In this document: positions 45,562-54,677 of the stretch, one piece after another
Position numbering within the stretch: the stretch's first letter is position 1
Layout: each line of letters opens with the position of its first letter
Source: Bradyrhizobium sp. ARR65
GTDB taxonomy: Bacteria > Pseudomonadota > Alphaproteobacteria > Rhizobiales > Xanthobacteraceae
Reading direction: 5' to 3'
DNA length: 64,000 nucleotides
Assembly: GCF_000472385.1 (NCBI RefSeq)
Contig: NZ_AWZU01000043.1
Location: 228-64,227, forward strand
Translations under genes and position numbers: made by a program
The notes under the pieces: generated by a model
The model's input: only the letters and a program-made list of their open reading frames with translations
What the model was told of the DNA's origin: nothing
The model's database searches: none

Positions 45562-46794
45562 ATGAGTTTCGATCAGATCTTCCGCAACGCCCGCATCGCA
45601 GGGCGCGAGACGGAGCTTGTGGATATCGGCATCAGCAAGGGCCGCTTTGCTGCGATCGAGGTGAAGCTGGACGCGGATGGCCCGTCCGAGGATCTTGGTG
45701 GCCGCCTCGCGCTGTCGGGCCTGTGCGAGACCCATATCCATCTCGACAAGTCGTGCCTGCTCGGCCGCTGCAAATGCGAGAAAGGAACGCTCGACGAAGC
45801 CATTGCGGCGGTGGCCGTGGCGAAAAAGGGTTTTACCGTCGAGGACGTCCATGCACGTGCCTCGCGTACCATCGAGAAGGCGATCCTGCAGGGCACGCAA
45901 CGCATGCGTACGCATGTCGAGGTGGATCCGCGCATCGGTCTCACCTCGCTGGAAGCGCTGCTCGACGTGAAGCGAAAATACGCCTGGGCGATCGATCTCA
46001 GATTGTGCGTGTTTCCGCAGGAAGGCCTACTCGACGATCCGGGATGTGAGGAAGTCATGGTGGCGGCCCTCGAGAAGGGAGCCGACGTGGTGGGTGGCGC
46101 GCCCTATATGGACAAGGACAGCCACGGCCAGATCGCGCGAATCTTCGCGCTCGCGCAACGCTTCGACGTCGACATCGACTTCCATCTCGACTTCGGCCTC
46201 GACGCCTCGCACCTCGATCTCCTGGAGGTCTGCCGGCAGGCGGACGCGACGGGATGGGAAGGGCGCGTGGCGATCGGGCACGTCACCAAACTGTCCGCCG
46301 TTCCGGAAAGCCGCCTGATGGAGCTCGGCGCGCGCCTGGCCGGCGCAGGCGTGGCGCTCACGGTGTTGCCGTCCACCGACCTGTTCCTGATCGGCCGCGA
46401 CGTCGATCACAACGTGCCCCGCGGCGTGACGCCGGCGCACAAACTGATGCACGCCGGCGTGACCACGTCGCTCTCCACCAACAACGTGCTCAATCCGTTC
46501 ACGCCGTTCGGCGACTGCTCGACCATCCGCATCGCCAATCTCTACGCCAACATCGCGCAGGTGGGCTCGCCGTCGGGCATGGCCGCCTGTCTCGACATGG
46601 TGAGCGCGTCATCGGCCAAGCTGATGAATCTCAGGGACTACGGAATTGCTGTTGGCAACAGCGCGGACCTCGTCGTACTGGATTGCGAAAGCAGGGCTCA
46701 GGCCGTCGCGGAGCTGGCACAGCCCATGTTCGCGGTGAAGGCCGGCCGTCGCACGGTGACGCGACCCGCGCCGATGCTTCACGGGCCAGCTTGA
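45562..46794 (+). CDS. cytosine deaminase/AtzC-like amidohydrolase
   Basis: 410 residues; TTAAGGAGA precedes the ATG. Metal-site and catalytic positions of the cytosine deaminase/AtzC group are visible: H58 and H60 in THIHLDK, K63, Q153 in FPQEG, H208 in DFHLDF, H240 in IGHVTK. At the position of the usual metal-binding aspartate the sequence is TNN (N307-N308) instead of SDN. It may hydrolyse a ring amidine or exocyclic amine, freeing ammonia. It follows the transporter fusion by 18 bases and precedes an amidase gene. Confidence 0.82.
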   Translation: MSFDQIFRNARIAGRETELVDIGISKGRFAAIEVKLDADGPSEDLGGRLALSGLCETHIHLDKSCLLGRCKCEKGTLDEAIAAVAVAKKGFTVEDVHARASRTIEKAILQGTQRMRTHVEVDPRIGLTSLEALLDVKRKYAWAIDLRLCVFPQEGLLDDPGCEEVMVAALEKGADVVGGAPYMDKDSHGQIARIFALAQRFDVDIDFHLDFGLDASHLDLLEVCRQADATGWEGRVAIGHVTKLSAVPESRLMELGARLAGAGVALTVLPSTDLFLIGRDVDHNVPRGVTPAHKLMHAGVTTSLSTNNVLNPFTPFGDCSTIRIANLYANIAQVGSPSGMAACLDMVSASSAKLMNLRDYGIAVGNSADLVVLDCESRAQAVAELAQPMFAVKAGRRTVTRPAPMLHGPA

Positions 46795-46872
46795 GAACAG
46801 CGGGCGGTTCGCCACCAGCCCGATGCCGGGATGGTGGCGATCTGTCGCTTGTCGATATCAGGAGAAGTCGCG

Positions 46873-48066
46873 ATGCCGGCGAACGACACGCTCAACGCCT
46901 TCGTATCTCACGGTCATTTCGAGCGCGCCCCAACCGGTGACGGGCCCTTGAGCGGAACCACCTTCGCGATCAAGGATTTCTTCGACGTTGCCGACGTTCC
47001 CACGGCGGCCGGCAGCCCGGACTGGTTGGCCTCGCATCCCGTTCCGCGCGAGAGCACGCCGGTCTTGGACAGGCTGCTCGCGGCGGGTGCGCGTCTCGTC
47101 GGCAAGACCCACACCGACGAGCTCGCCTGAAGCCTGAACGGCGAGAACCATCATTACGGCACGCCCACCAATCCGGCCTCGCCGGGCCGCATCCCGGGCG
47201 GCTCGTCGTCGGGCTCCGCGGCCGCCGCGGCGGGCGGACTCGTCGACTTCGCCATCGGCTCGGATACCGGCGGCTCGGTGCGGCTTCCGGCGAGCTATTG
47301 CGGCGTCATCGGCCTTCGCACCACGCATGGTCGCATTCCGCTCAGCGGAGCCGTGCCGCTCGCTCCGTCCTACGACACGGTCGGCTGGTTCGCGCGGAAT
47401 CCGGTGCTGTTCGAGCAGGTGGGACTCGTTCTGTTCGGTACGCAGGCGGACGACAGCGCGCCGGGCAAGGTCCTGCTGGCCCGCGATCTGTTCGGGGCGG
47501 CCGGTGCGGAGGTGACCGAGGCGTTGGAATCGGCGGTCGCGAAGGTCGCCGGCATCTACGGTCCGCTCGACGAGATCGAGGTCGTCGGGGCCGCGCTGCC
47601 GTCCTGGCGCAATGCGTTCCGCCTGATCCAGTCCGACGAGGCGTGGGCCGCGCATGGCGACTGGATCCGGACAACCAATCCGAGCTTCGGCCCCGGCGTG
47701 AAGGAACGCTTCGCGGCTGCGGCCGAGCTGGACCGCGCCGAGGTCTCGGCCGCCCGCGATCTGCGTGGTGCCGTGCGTCGCCGCATGGACGAGATTCTCG
47801 GGGCCAGCAATCTTCTCGTGCTGCCCACCGCGCCAGGCATTGCGCCATTGCTGAACACGCCGTTCGCCGAGCTCGAGGCCTTCCGTGCCCGCGCACTCGA
47901 ACTGCTCTGTGCCGCCGGTCACGCCGGATTGCCCCAGATCTCGGTGCCGTTAGCCGCGCTGAACGGCTGCCCGCTGGGCCTGTCCGTGATCGCTCCGCGC
48001 GGCCGAGACGAGATGCTGCTCGCGCTCGCGCGCAAGATCGCGGACGCGACGCCTGCGCGCGGATGA
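46873..48066 (+). pseudogene. amidase-signature-family amidase with internal TGA
   Basis: 397 codons in one frame from ATG 46873 (AGGAG upstream), with a single TGA at codon 86 (47128-47130). Both sides are otherwise intact: FAIKDF (catalytic Lys34), GKTHTDELA, stop, [20 protein letters not shown], the Gly-Ser-rich [11 protein letters not shown] with the cis-Ser, and [10 protein letters not shown] with the nucleophile. Relatives have an aromatic residue at codon 86, so TGG to TGA is likely. It is probably a recent nonsense mutation or a sequencing error. It would finish amide-bond cleavage after the amidohydrolase. Confidence 0.85.
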
Positions 48067-48070
48067 CGGA

Positions 48071-48178
48071 TCAGACCCGCGGATAGATGATGATCGACAG
48101 ATAGGTCATCGGCAAATTGATGAGCTTTTCGGGGCCGTGCAGCGCGCCGGCAGGATCGAGTCGCCCGGCCGCAGACGG
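48071..48178 (-). pseudogene. cupin C-terminal fragment
   Basis: With a one-base shift near 48140 the minus strand reads RLRPGDSILPAGALHGPEKL and then INLPMTYLSIIIYPRV before a stop. This looks like the last strands of a small cupin. It is joined directly to the cut NlpA-like gene and has no start of its own. Confidence 0.4.
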
Positions 48179-48696
48179 TTGCTCTTGATGACGTCGAGTT
48201 CGGTTACGTCGACTGGCTTGCTGTCACGGATTTCGACCAGCCCGAGATCGCGCAGGATCCACAGCGCGCGTTGCAGGTTGACGGGGTCGTTCGGCACGGC
48301 AAGCGTCGCGCCGGGCTTGATGGGCGTCCCCAGCGCATGTTTCTTCGAATAGAGTCCCATGGGCGGGATTGGCACGTGGACGATACCGGTCAGATCAGTC
48401 TTCTGCCGTTCGTTGTAGGAATCGAGGAATATCGTGTGCTGCATGACGCTTGCGTCGATGTCGCCCTTGAACACGGCGTTGGTGGCTTCCAGTCCGGTCG
48501 AGAATTCGAAATACCGGATGGCAGAGCCCTTCTTCTTGAGCTCCGGTTCGACGCCGGCCTTGAACTCGTTGATATAAGGGCCCGAAACCAAACCGACTTT
48601 GAGTTCAGCCTTGGTGGGTTGCTGGGCCAAGGCGCTGCCAGCGACGGAAATGGTAAGGATAAGGCAGGATAGCAGCAGCCAGAATTTCTTCATCAT
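48179..48696 (-). pseudogene. NlpA/MetQ-like substrate-binding protein, 3'-truncated
   Basis: From the ATG at 48696 (others at 48693 and 48708): signal peptide MMKKFWLLLSCLILTISVAG then ELKVGLVSGPYINEFKAGVE, IDASVMQHTIFLDSYNERQK and LAVPNDPVNLQRALWILRDL. This is the first two thirds of a NlpA-type ABC binding protein (methionine or related). It has no lipobox cysteine. Similarity ends after ELDVIKSN, where cupin-like sequence is joined. No permease or ATPase partner is nearby. Confidence 0.72.
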
Positions 48697-48730
48697 TTTC
48701 TCTGTCATTGTCGTGGGGCGCCGATGGCGC

Positions 48731-49370
48731 TTATGCAATCGCCTGAGCCGGATGAGCGAAGACGCTGGCGGGCCGCTTCAGCCCGTAATGCTCGCGCAGC
48801 GTCTTACCGGTGTAGTCGTCTCGGAACAGGCCACGCTTGCGCAGGATCGGAACGACTTGCTCGGCGAAGATGTCGAAGCCGCCCGGCAACCATGGCGGCA
48901 TCACGTTAAAACCGTCGGCCGCGCCGTTCTCGAACCAGGTCTGGATGTTGTCGGCGATCTTCTCAGGAGTTCCAGCAATGACCCAATGACCGCGCGCACC
49001 TGCCAGGCGCTGCACCAGTTGACGGATCGTGGGCTTCTCCCGGTCGACGATGTCGACGACGAGCTTGAACCGGCTGGCTACACCACGTCCGCCGCTGGTG
49101 TCGATGAGATGCCGCGGAAAAGGGCCGTCAGGTCGAAGCCGCTAAGATCGAGACCGATCATCTGCCGGAGCTGGGTCAGTGAATATTCCGGCTGGATGAG
49201 ATCGTTGAATTCCTCCTGCAGCCGATCGGCCTCGGCTTGCGTGCTGCCGATGAACGGGCTGATGCCGGGTAGGATCCTGATCTCATCGGGGCTGCGACCG
49301 AAGGCGCCGGCTTGCCGCTTGATGTCGGCATAAAATTCGTGGGCGCTGGTCAGCGTCTGGTGCGCCGTGC
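48731..49370 (-). pseudogene. flavin-dependent LLM monooxygenase (NtaA/SnaA type), fragment
   Basis: Minus-strand frames joined near 49075 give AHEFYADIKRQAGAFGRSPD, EIRILPGISPFIGSTQAEAD, then FKLVVDIVDREKPTIRQLVQ, HWVIAGTPEKIADNIQTWFE and GFNVMPPWLPGGFDIFAEQV. This is the C-terminal 60 percent of an FMNH2-dependent monooxygenase of the nitrilotriacetate/sulfonate group. The N-terminal flavin-binding half is missing upstream of about 49370. It may once have been linked to the NlpA-like importer gene. Confidence 0.75.
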
Positions 49371-49611
49371 GCCGATGATTGCACCGTGGTGGCGACCTGT
49401 CCGGCAATTGGACGATCAAACCTTCGCGGCCGACATGCTGCTCCGGGGCGCTGCCGAGCAGAGGTTTCCTCGTAAGAACCCGGCAGACGCCTGGTTCGAC
49501 TTCAGGGGATGCGATCGGCACAAGGTGGAGGAGCAGTCGTTCCTGTTGCCGGACGAGGAGATCCTGACCGTACTCACGCTGCCTCGTCAGGCGATCGTGC
49601 AGTAAATAACC

Positions 49612-50049
49612 TCATATCGCCAGTCGGCAGGGTCGCGCCGGCTCCTCGGAAACGACCTGCTCGGCCCAATTGTCCAGCGATGCGTCGGCCTCCCGGAAGA
49701 GCGCCGCGCGGATCGGATCGTGGAGCATTATCTGCTTCAGAGTCTGGCCAGCGACCGAATCCTTGAACGCAACCTGATGGCCTAGGAAATCTCCGCGGTG
49801 CCGTCCGAACTCGTGCGCCAGAAGCCGCACGTCATCGCCGTGAAGGTGTCCGATAAACATCCGGGGCTCACGCGCTGTATCGTGGCAAACGGCCCAGCCC
49901 GGCGGGCCTGAATGGTTTCTGCGGCGCTGCCACCCTGCTTCGGAATAGTAGAGACAAGGCAGAGCGAATGTCTGCCCAATCAGGTCCACACTGGACTCGC
50001 GTCCGCTAGAACTCTCCATATGCAGAACGACGCGCCCGGTTTCGATCAT
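49612..50049 (-). CDS. hypothetical protein
   Basis: 145 residues (MIETGRVVLHMESSSGRESS; HLHGDDVRLLAHEFGRHRGD; ending EEPARPCRLAI), soluble. I recognise no family. It lies inside a region of broken genes and may itself be a fragment. The stretch 49371-49611 before it holds nothing supported. Confidence 0.35.
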   Translation of the reverse strand: MIETGRVVLHMESSSGRESSVDLIGQTFALPCLYYSEAGWQRRRNHSGPPGWAVCHDTAREPRMFIGHLHGDDVRLLAHEFGRHRGDFLGHQVAFKDSVAGQTLKQIMLHDPIRAALFREADASLDNWAEQVVSEEPARPCRLAI

Positions 50050-50102
50050 CGCACGAAAGGTGACGTCGGCGACCTCTTGCTCATGGAATACAAACTTCGT
50101 CG

Positions 50103-50568
50103 GTGAGCAAGAAGAGGCCGAAGCTCGAGTTCGTCCGGATCGTGCGCGCCAAAGGCGGCGGCCCCGTCAGGACCGTCATCCAGGCGGTGCTGAAGAATTC
50201 CGACCGGCGACTTCCCTTCGCTCAAGGCCGGCATTCCGCTGCCTTGGGCGGGCATCCCCGAGCGCCACTTCCTGTGGGTCTGCGAGGTCGGCTGGGACGT
50301 CCGCACGTTCATGACGCAACCCATGCGGATGGAATTCCAAATGAGCGACGGCGCCGTCCTCATCTACTTCCCGGACGTCGAGCGCATCCTCGCCGACAAC
50401 ACTATCGAGATCGTCGAGATCAAGAAGAAGGAAAATGAAGCCAAGCGCGATCGCTATTACGCGTTCAAACTCTGACTGGCTCGGCATGTCTGCAAGATCC
50501 GTGGCTGGAGTTTTCCGCATCATCAGCGCGGAGAAATATCTCGCCGAAGGCCACCGTCTCGCGAACGC
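50103..50568 (+). pseudogene. TnsA-like transposon endonuclease, degraded
   Basis: GTG 50103 starts MSKKRPKLEFVRIVRAKGGG. After a shift near 50210 the next frame reads HFLWVCEVGWDVRTFMTQPM then RMEFQMSDGAVLIYFPDVER and IEIVEIKKKENEAKRDRYYA. The PD and ExK spacing of a PD-(D/E)xK nuclease is present. A stop at 50473 and another shift follow, after which LARHVCKIRGWSF and RIISAEKYLAEGHRLANA complete the TnsA N-terminal-domain pattern. It is cut at about 50568 by IS5 sequence. Confidence 0.6.
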
Positions 50569-51205
50569 GACTGATCGCCGCGTCATCAGCTGGATCATAG
50601 ATGTGCTGAGGGCCGGCTGCCGCTGGCAGGATTGCCCGTCCTGCTACGGCCCGCCGACGACCATCTATAACCGCTTTCATCGATGGTCCGCGCGCGGCAT
50701 CTGGCAGAAGCTGTTTCGCGCCTTGGTCACGGCAAGCCCCAATGACGTTCACATGATCGACAGCACCACGGCAAAGGCTCATCGCTCGGCTTCGGGCGGG
50801 AAAGGGGGGCGCAGGAACAGGCGATCGGGCGCTCGCGCGGCGGGCGCACGACCAAAATCCACGCCGTTGTCGACAGCCTGTGCCGGCCGCTCGCCGTCGA
50901 GATAACGCCCGGACAACGCGGCGATCTTAGCCTCGTTCTGCCTCTTCTTTCCGGCCTGCCAGCCGCGCGCTTATGCGTCACCGATGCCGCCTACGACAGC
51001 GACGGCTTTCGGCTCTTCCTACGCCAACGTGGGACCATCCCGGTCATCCCGAACAATCCAACGCGAAAGCGAACGCATCCGTTCGACACCGAGGCTTATA
51101 AGCTGCGGAACCTGATCGAGCGCATGTTCTGCACGCTCAAGGATTGGCGCCGTATCGCTACCAGATACGACAAGCTGGCACGCAACTTCGAAGCCGCCGT
51201 CAAGA
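50569..51205 (+). mobile_element. IS5-family (IS427-like) transposase, truncated at both ends
   Basis: TDRRVISWIIDVLRAGCRWQ, CYGPPTTIYNRFHRWSARGI and HMIDSTTAKAHRSASGGKGG form the first frame. At a run of six G (near 50810) the frame shifts to IGRSRGGRTTKIHAVVDSLC, LCVTDAAYDSDGFRLFLRQR and IERMFCTLKDWRRIATRYDK. The DDE motif is present. The G-run may be the usual frameshift site between the two IS427 frames. The N-terminus and the last residues are missing where TnsA-like and outer-membrane-type sequences join. Confidence 0.8.
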
Positions 51206-51222
51206 GCCGGGCGTGGTGCCGC

Positions 51223-51855
51223 TCATACGCCCAAGTCAAGGGTCGCTTCGCGGATGGTATCACCCGTCGCTGTCAAGGTGACCTCCGGCTCGTACAGCAA
51301 ATCGAACCCCGCATAGAGGCGGTTGCGCAGGAGCTCGACGTCGGCGTTGACGGTCGTTTCGAACTTGTAATTGTGCACATGCTCGCCGCTGGTCTCGTCG
51401 ATCAGCCGCACATTCGGCTCGAAAGCGAGCGTGACGGAAAACGGATTGTTCGACGTGCGCTCGAGCGCGAGATAGCGAAACTCAGCGAAACCGCCGGCAA
51501 ACGCCGCGGCGTTGCGGTTATCGAGATCGGTTACGCCACCGATGTTGTGTGTCAAGCCGAGCGCGCCAAACTCGATCTTGACGAACTGGGAGGGCGTGAA
51601 CTCGTACTCGTATTTGGTCTCGGTCGCGGCATAGTGGCCATCACGTTTGCCAAACCGGCCGATGCTATCGACGGTAAACTCCTTCTCGCCCTCGATGCCG
51701 ATGCCGGAGCCGGTGGTGAAGCCGAAAATGTATTTGGTCTCGATTTCCTTCCAGGACTCGGCGTCCTCGGCGCGCGCAGCGCCGCCGAGGCAGAGTAATG
51801 CGAATGCACCGAAGACGGCGGCGGGACGCCACCCAGAGGCAATTCGCGCTCGCAT
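51223..51855 (-). pseudogene. exported outer-membrane-type hypothetical protein, 3'-truncated
   Basis: ATG 51855 follows GGCGGAGGAG and starts MRARIASGWRPAAVFGAFAL, a signal peptide ending at GAARAED. The remaining 180 residues have alternating hydrophobic pattern (FVKIEFGALGLTHNIGGVTD; RLYAGFDLLYEPEVTLTATG) suggestive of a beta-barrel. The last few residues come from the joined IS5 end, so the true C-terminus is lost. Function unknown. Confidence 0.6.
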
Positions 51856-52023
51856 CGATGCTCCTCCGCCAATGATGGGGACTCTAACGGCTTCGTAATT
51901 GCTCACCGCCGGACCCGCAAAAAGACTCGTTCTAAACTAGAGTTATTCTAGTCGTTGATGGGAAGGGCCGGCGGCCGTTGCTGCGGGGCATGGGTCCGAA
52001 AGTGTAGTGTGAGATGCTATGGG

Positions 52024-53090
52024 GCGAGCGGCGCCACGCATTCGGCGGCCGGCGTCCGAAAGCCTCTAAGGGAGGAAACCGCGGTTAAGGGAACGGGAGG
52101 CGGTGCGGCAGGCGCTATGGGGATTTGAGAGCCGCAGGGCTGATTTGGATCGAGCCGCTGCAACGAGTTATACGACGGTGAAGCGGTTGACGAATGCACG
52201 GCGGATGGCGTCGAACTCCATAAGTTGTCCGACGATTTGCGACGATATCTGGATAGCTGGGCGCGCTCTGCCGTGGCCGGTCGAGAGCCAGCGGGTGCGA
52301 CGGACGGATTTGCAGGCTTGCGATGCGGTCATGAGGTCTCGATCCTGATGACGCTCGTCGGACCTGTCGGACGGTGCCATGGGGTCGCACCGCGCGCGAA
52401 GACCTCGATGATGATCATGCGGCCGCCGCAGCATGGACAGGGTGGCTTGTCCTGATCGACCGCAGCGCTGGTGTGCCGCCCTGCTCGTTGCAGGCGATCA
52501 ATCGGCTGTTGGCGATGGCGACGCGGTGGGTGTAGCGCGACAGTAGGCCAGCACTGCCTCAGGGCCGCCGAACGGCCGCTTTGCATAGACGACCCACTCG
52601 GTCTTACACCGGCGCTAGGAAGGCTGCGAAGTATGGCGCCTCGGCGAGATGGGCGTGGTCGCCGAAGAAGCTGAGACGACCGGCCGCGTAGGCAGCCGAG
52701 AGCGTCTCGAGGAACAGCCGCCGGAACAGGCGCGAGAGCACGCGCACCGACAGGAAGAACCCGGCCGGCATGACACCCGACGCTTGTTCGTCGGGCGAGA
52801 TGCCGCCGCCCGGCACGATCATGTGCACGTGCGGGTGATGGGTCATGGCCGAGCCCCAGGTGTGCAGCACGGCGGTGATGCCGAAACGGGCCCCCAGATG
52901 CTTGGGATCGGCGGCGATCGTCAGCATGGTCTCGGCCGAACTTGAACAACAGATCGTAGAGGACAGACTTGTTCTGGTAGGCGATGTCGGCGATGGCCGC
53001 AGGCAGCGTGAACACCACGTGATAGTACGGCACGGGCAACAGATCGGCTTCGCCCGGGCGCTGCAGCGAGTAGGCTGAGGGACGCATTAA
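52024..53090 (-). mobile_element. IS91-family transposase remnant (copy 2)
   Basis: Minus-strand pieces in several frames: LLPVPYYHVVFTLPAAIADI, MLTIAADPKHLGARFGITAV, HTWGSAMTHHPHVHMIVPGG (catalytic His-x-His region), YAAGRLSFFGDHAHLAEAPY, then after a deletion CPCCGGRMIIIEVFARGATP. It is longer than copy 1 at 2025-2646 but also frameshifted and internally deleted. The shared part is about 52024-52440. The N-terminus is cut by an IS4 fragment. Confidence 0.82.
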
Positions 53091-53382
53091 CCGTTGCATC
53101 GCAGGAATCGACCGTGATTCCTTATCTGGCACCGATTCGCAGGGGGCGGTGCCAATGGACGGAGAAGCAGGCGCATGGTTTGATCGCGAGCTCGCAGGCT
53201 GTAGCCTTGCCGACGAGCGCCTGAACAAGCGGCTCCACAAACTAGTGGCGCAGATCGGGAGCGCCATGGACGAAAGCATTCCGCTGGTGTGCCAGGACTG
53301 GGCCAACACCAAGGCTGCCTATCGTTTTTTCTCCAACGACCGGGTCAGTGAGGCCGACATTCTGGCCGGCCACTTATCTTGA
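53091..53382 (+). mobile_element. IS4-family transposase, N-terminal fragment
   Basis: ATG 53155 opens MDGEAGAWFDRELAGCSLAD followed by ERLNKRLHKLVAQIGSAMDE and WANTKAAYRFFSNDRVSEAD. This is the transposase DNA-binding domain that begins IS4-family proteins of this subgroup. Only about 70 residues remain before the junction with otnK-like sequence at about 53382. The left element end probably lies near 53091. Confidence 0.75.
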
Positions 53383-53602
53383 ACGCGATGTCCGCGTCCT
53401 GCAGAAGCGGCGCAAGTCTCGCCACCTTGGCAAAGGCCTGCGCGTCGTCCCATTCGCGCGTGCCGCTGTCGATCGACAGGCTACCGCGGCCGTTCGGCAC
53501 GGAGGCCTCCGGCCAGACGACCTCGATCGGGCCGAACAGCCCGGTGAATTCCGCGGCAGAATCGAGCGCGCCGGTCAAATCATCGGCCAACAATCTAAGC
53601 AT
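53383..53602 (-). pseudogene. OtnK-type four-carbon acid sugar kinase, N-terminal fragment
   Basis: ATG at 53602 starts MLRLLADDLTGALDSAAEFT then EVVWPEASVPNGRGSLSIDS and AQAFAKVARLAPLLQDADIA. This is the N-terminal nucleotide-fold start of the DUF1537/OtnK kinase family. It is cut after about 73 residues by the IS4 fragment. It follows the lysR gene by 24 bases in the same direction and was probably its operon partner. Confidence 0.75.
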
Positions 53603-53625
53603 TCGTCCTACTCGCCGGACTCCGC

Positions 53626-54528
53626 TCATTCCCTGACCGCCTTCATCCGCCCGACCAGCAGATCGGCGACCAGCCGGCAGGACGGCGAGCTGTTGCGCAT
53701 CGCCAATTGCACCAGCGTCACTTGCGTTGCCTCCAGCCGCTTGTCGCGCAGCGGGATGGCGACCAGAAGTCCCGCCTCGATGCCGGGCATGGCGGTGTCG
53801 CGCGGCAAAAAGGTGGCAAGATCGGTGCGCGCGGCGAGCGTCTGCGCGAACGCCAGCGAATTGGTCTCGTTGCAGATCTCGAGCTTGATCTTGCCTTGCG
53901 CGCAGGCGCGGTCGATCTCCTGGCGGATGCCGAAGGAAGGGTCGGGCACCACCACGCGCAGGCCGGCGAGATCCTTGACCGAGCAATGGTCGCGCGAGGC
54001 GAAGGGATGGCGCGGCGAGACGATCAGGCACAGCGATTGCCGCATCCGCGCCAGCTCGATCAGGTCGCGCCGCGGCGCGCGGCCGAACACGAGACCGAAA
54101 TCGACCCCATTGCGCCCCACCATCTCCGCCACGTCGCGCGAACCCAGCATCGTGATGGAGACCGAGATGCCCGGATAATCGGAGGCGAGATCGATGACGA
54201 AATTGGACAGGAAATTCGCCAGCATGCCTTCGACGGTTGCGATCTTGACCTGGCCGCGGCGCAGCGCGTCGAATTCCTGCACTTTGACGCGGATGGTGTC
54301 GAGCTGATGACGGTTGTCGACCGCATAGCGATAGAGCAGGTGGCCGGCGCCCGTCAGCACCATGCCACGCGCGCCGCGCTCGAACAGCTTGACCGAGAGT
54401 TCCTCCTCGATCGCCTGCATCTGCCGGCTGATCGCGCTCGGCGCGATCCGCAAGGAGGCGGCCGCCTTCTTGATCGACCCGCGTTCGGTGACGGTGCGGA
54501 AATAGCGGATGGCGTTGGATTCGATCAT
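53626..54528 (-). CDS. LysR-family transcriptional regulator
   Basis: 300 residues: N-terminal winged helix-turn-helix (MIESNAIRYFRTVTERGSIK; APSAISRQMQAIEEELSVKL) and a two-lobed effector domain (GQVKIATVEGMLANFLSNFV; SPRHPFASRDHCSVKDLAGL). It is divergent from the ABC importer at 54678, and two ATTCGAAT palindromes lie between. It probably activates the importer in response to a catabolite. Its own downstream partner otnK is broken. Confidence 0.93.
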   Translation of the reverse strand: MIESNAIRYFRTVTERGSIKKAAASLRIAPSAISRQMQAIEEELSVKLFERGARGMVLTGAGHLLYRYAVDNRHQLDTIRVKVQEFDALRRGQVKIATVEGMLANFLSNFVIDLASDYPGISVSITMLGSRDVAEMVGRNGVDFGLVFGRAPRRDLIELARMRQSLCLIVSPRHPFASRDHCSVKDLAGLRVVVPDPSFGIRQEIDRACAQGKIKLEICNETNSLAFAQTLAARTDLATFLPRDTAMPGIEAGLLVAIPLRDKRLEATQVTLVQLAMRNSSPSCRLVADLLVGRMKAVRE

Positions 54529-54579
54529 CTCTGCGCCCGACGGTGCGTCTGCTCAAGGTCGCGGCAGCGACTGGCTAGT

Positions 54580-54629
54580 ATTCGAATTTTTCGACCTCAG
54601 CACTCTAATTTCAATGCTTTTATTCGAAT
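54580..54629. promoter_or_regulatory. paired ATTCGAAT palindromes, probable LysR operators
   Basis: ATTCGAAT occurs at 54580-54587 and 54622-54629, 42 bases start to start, about four helical turns. The intergenic stretch is notably AT-rich and separates lysR from the importer it likely controls. LysR proteins commonly bind two spaced sites as tetramers. Confidence 0.5.
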
Positions 54630-54677
54630 GATTGATTTGCCATCATTTGCCGTGTTGCCGCTATTCCGGGGGAAATC

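Noticed and set aside
47128-47130. TGA as a selenocysteine codon
   Set aside because: Amidase-signature enzymes have an ordinary aromatic residue here, away from the catalytic Ser-Ser-Lys, and no selenocysteine insertion element was seen.
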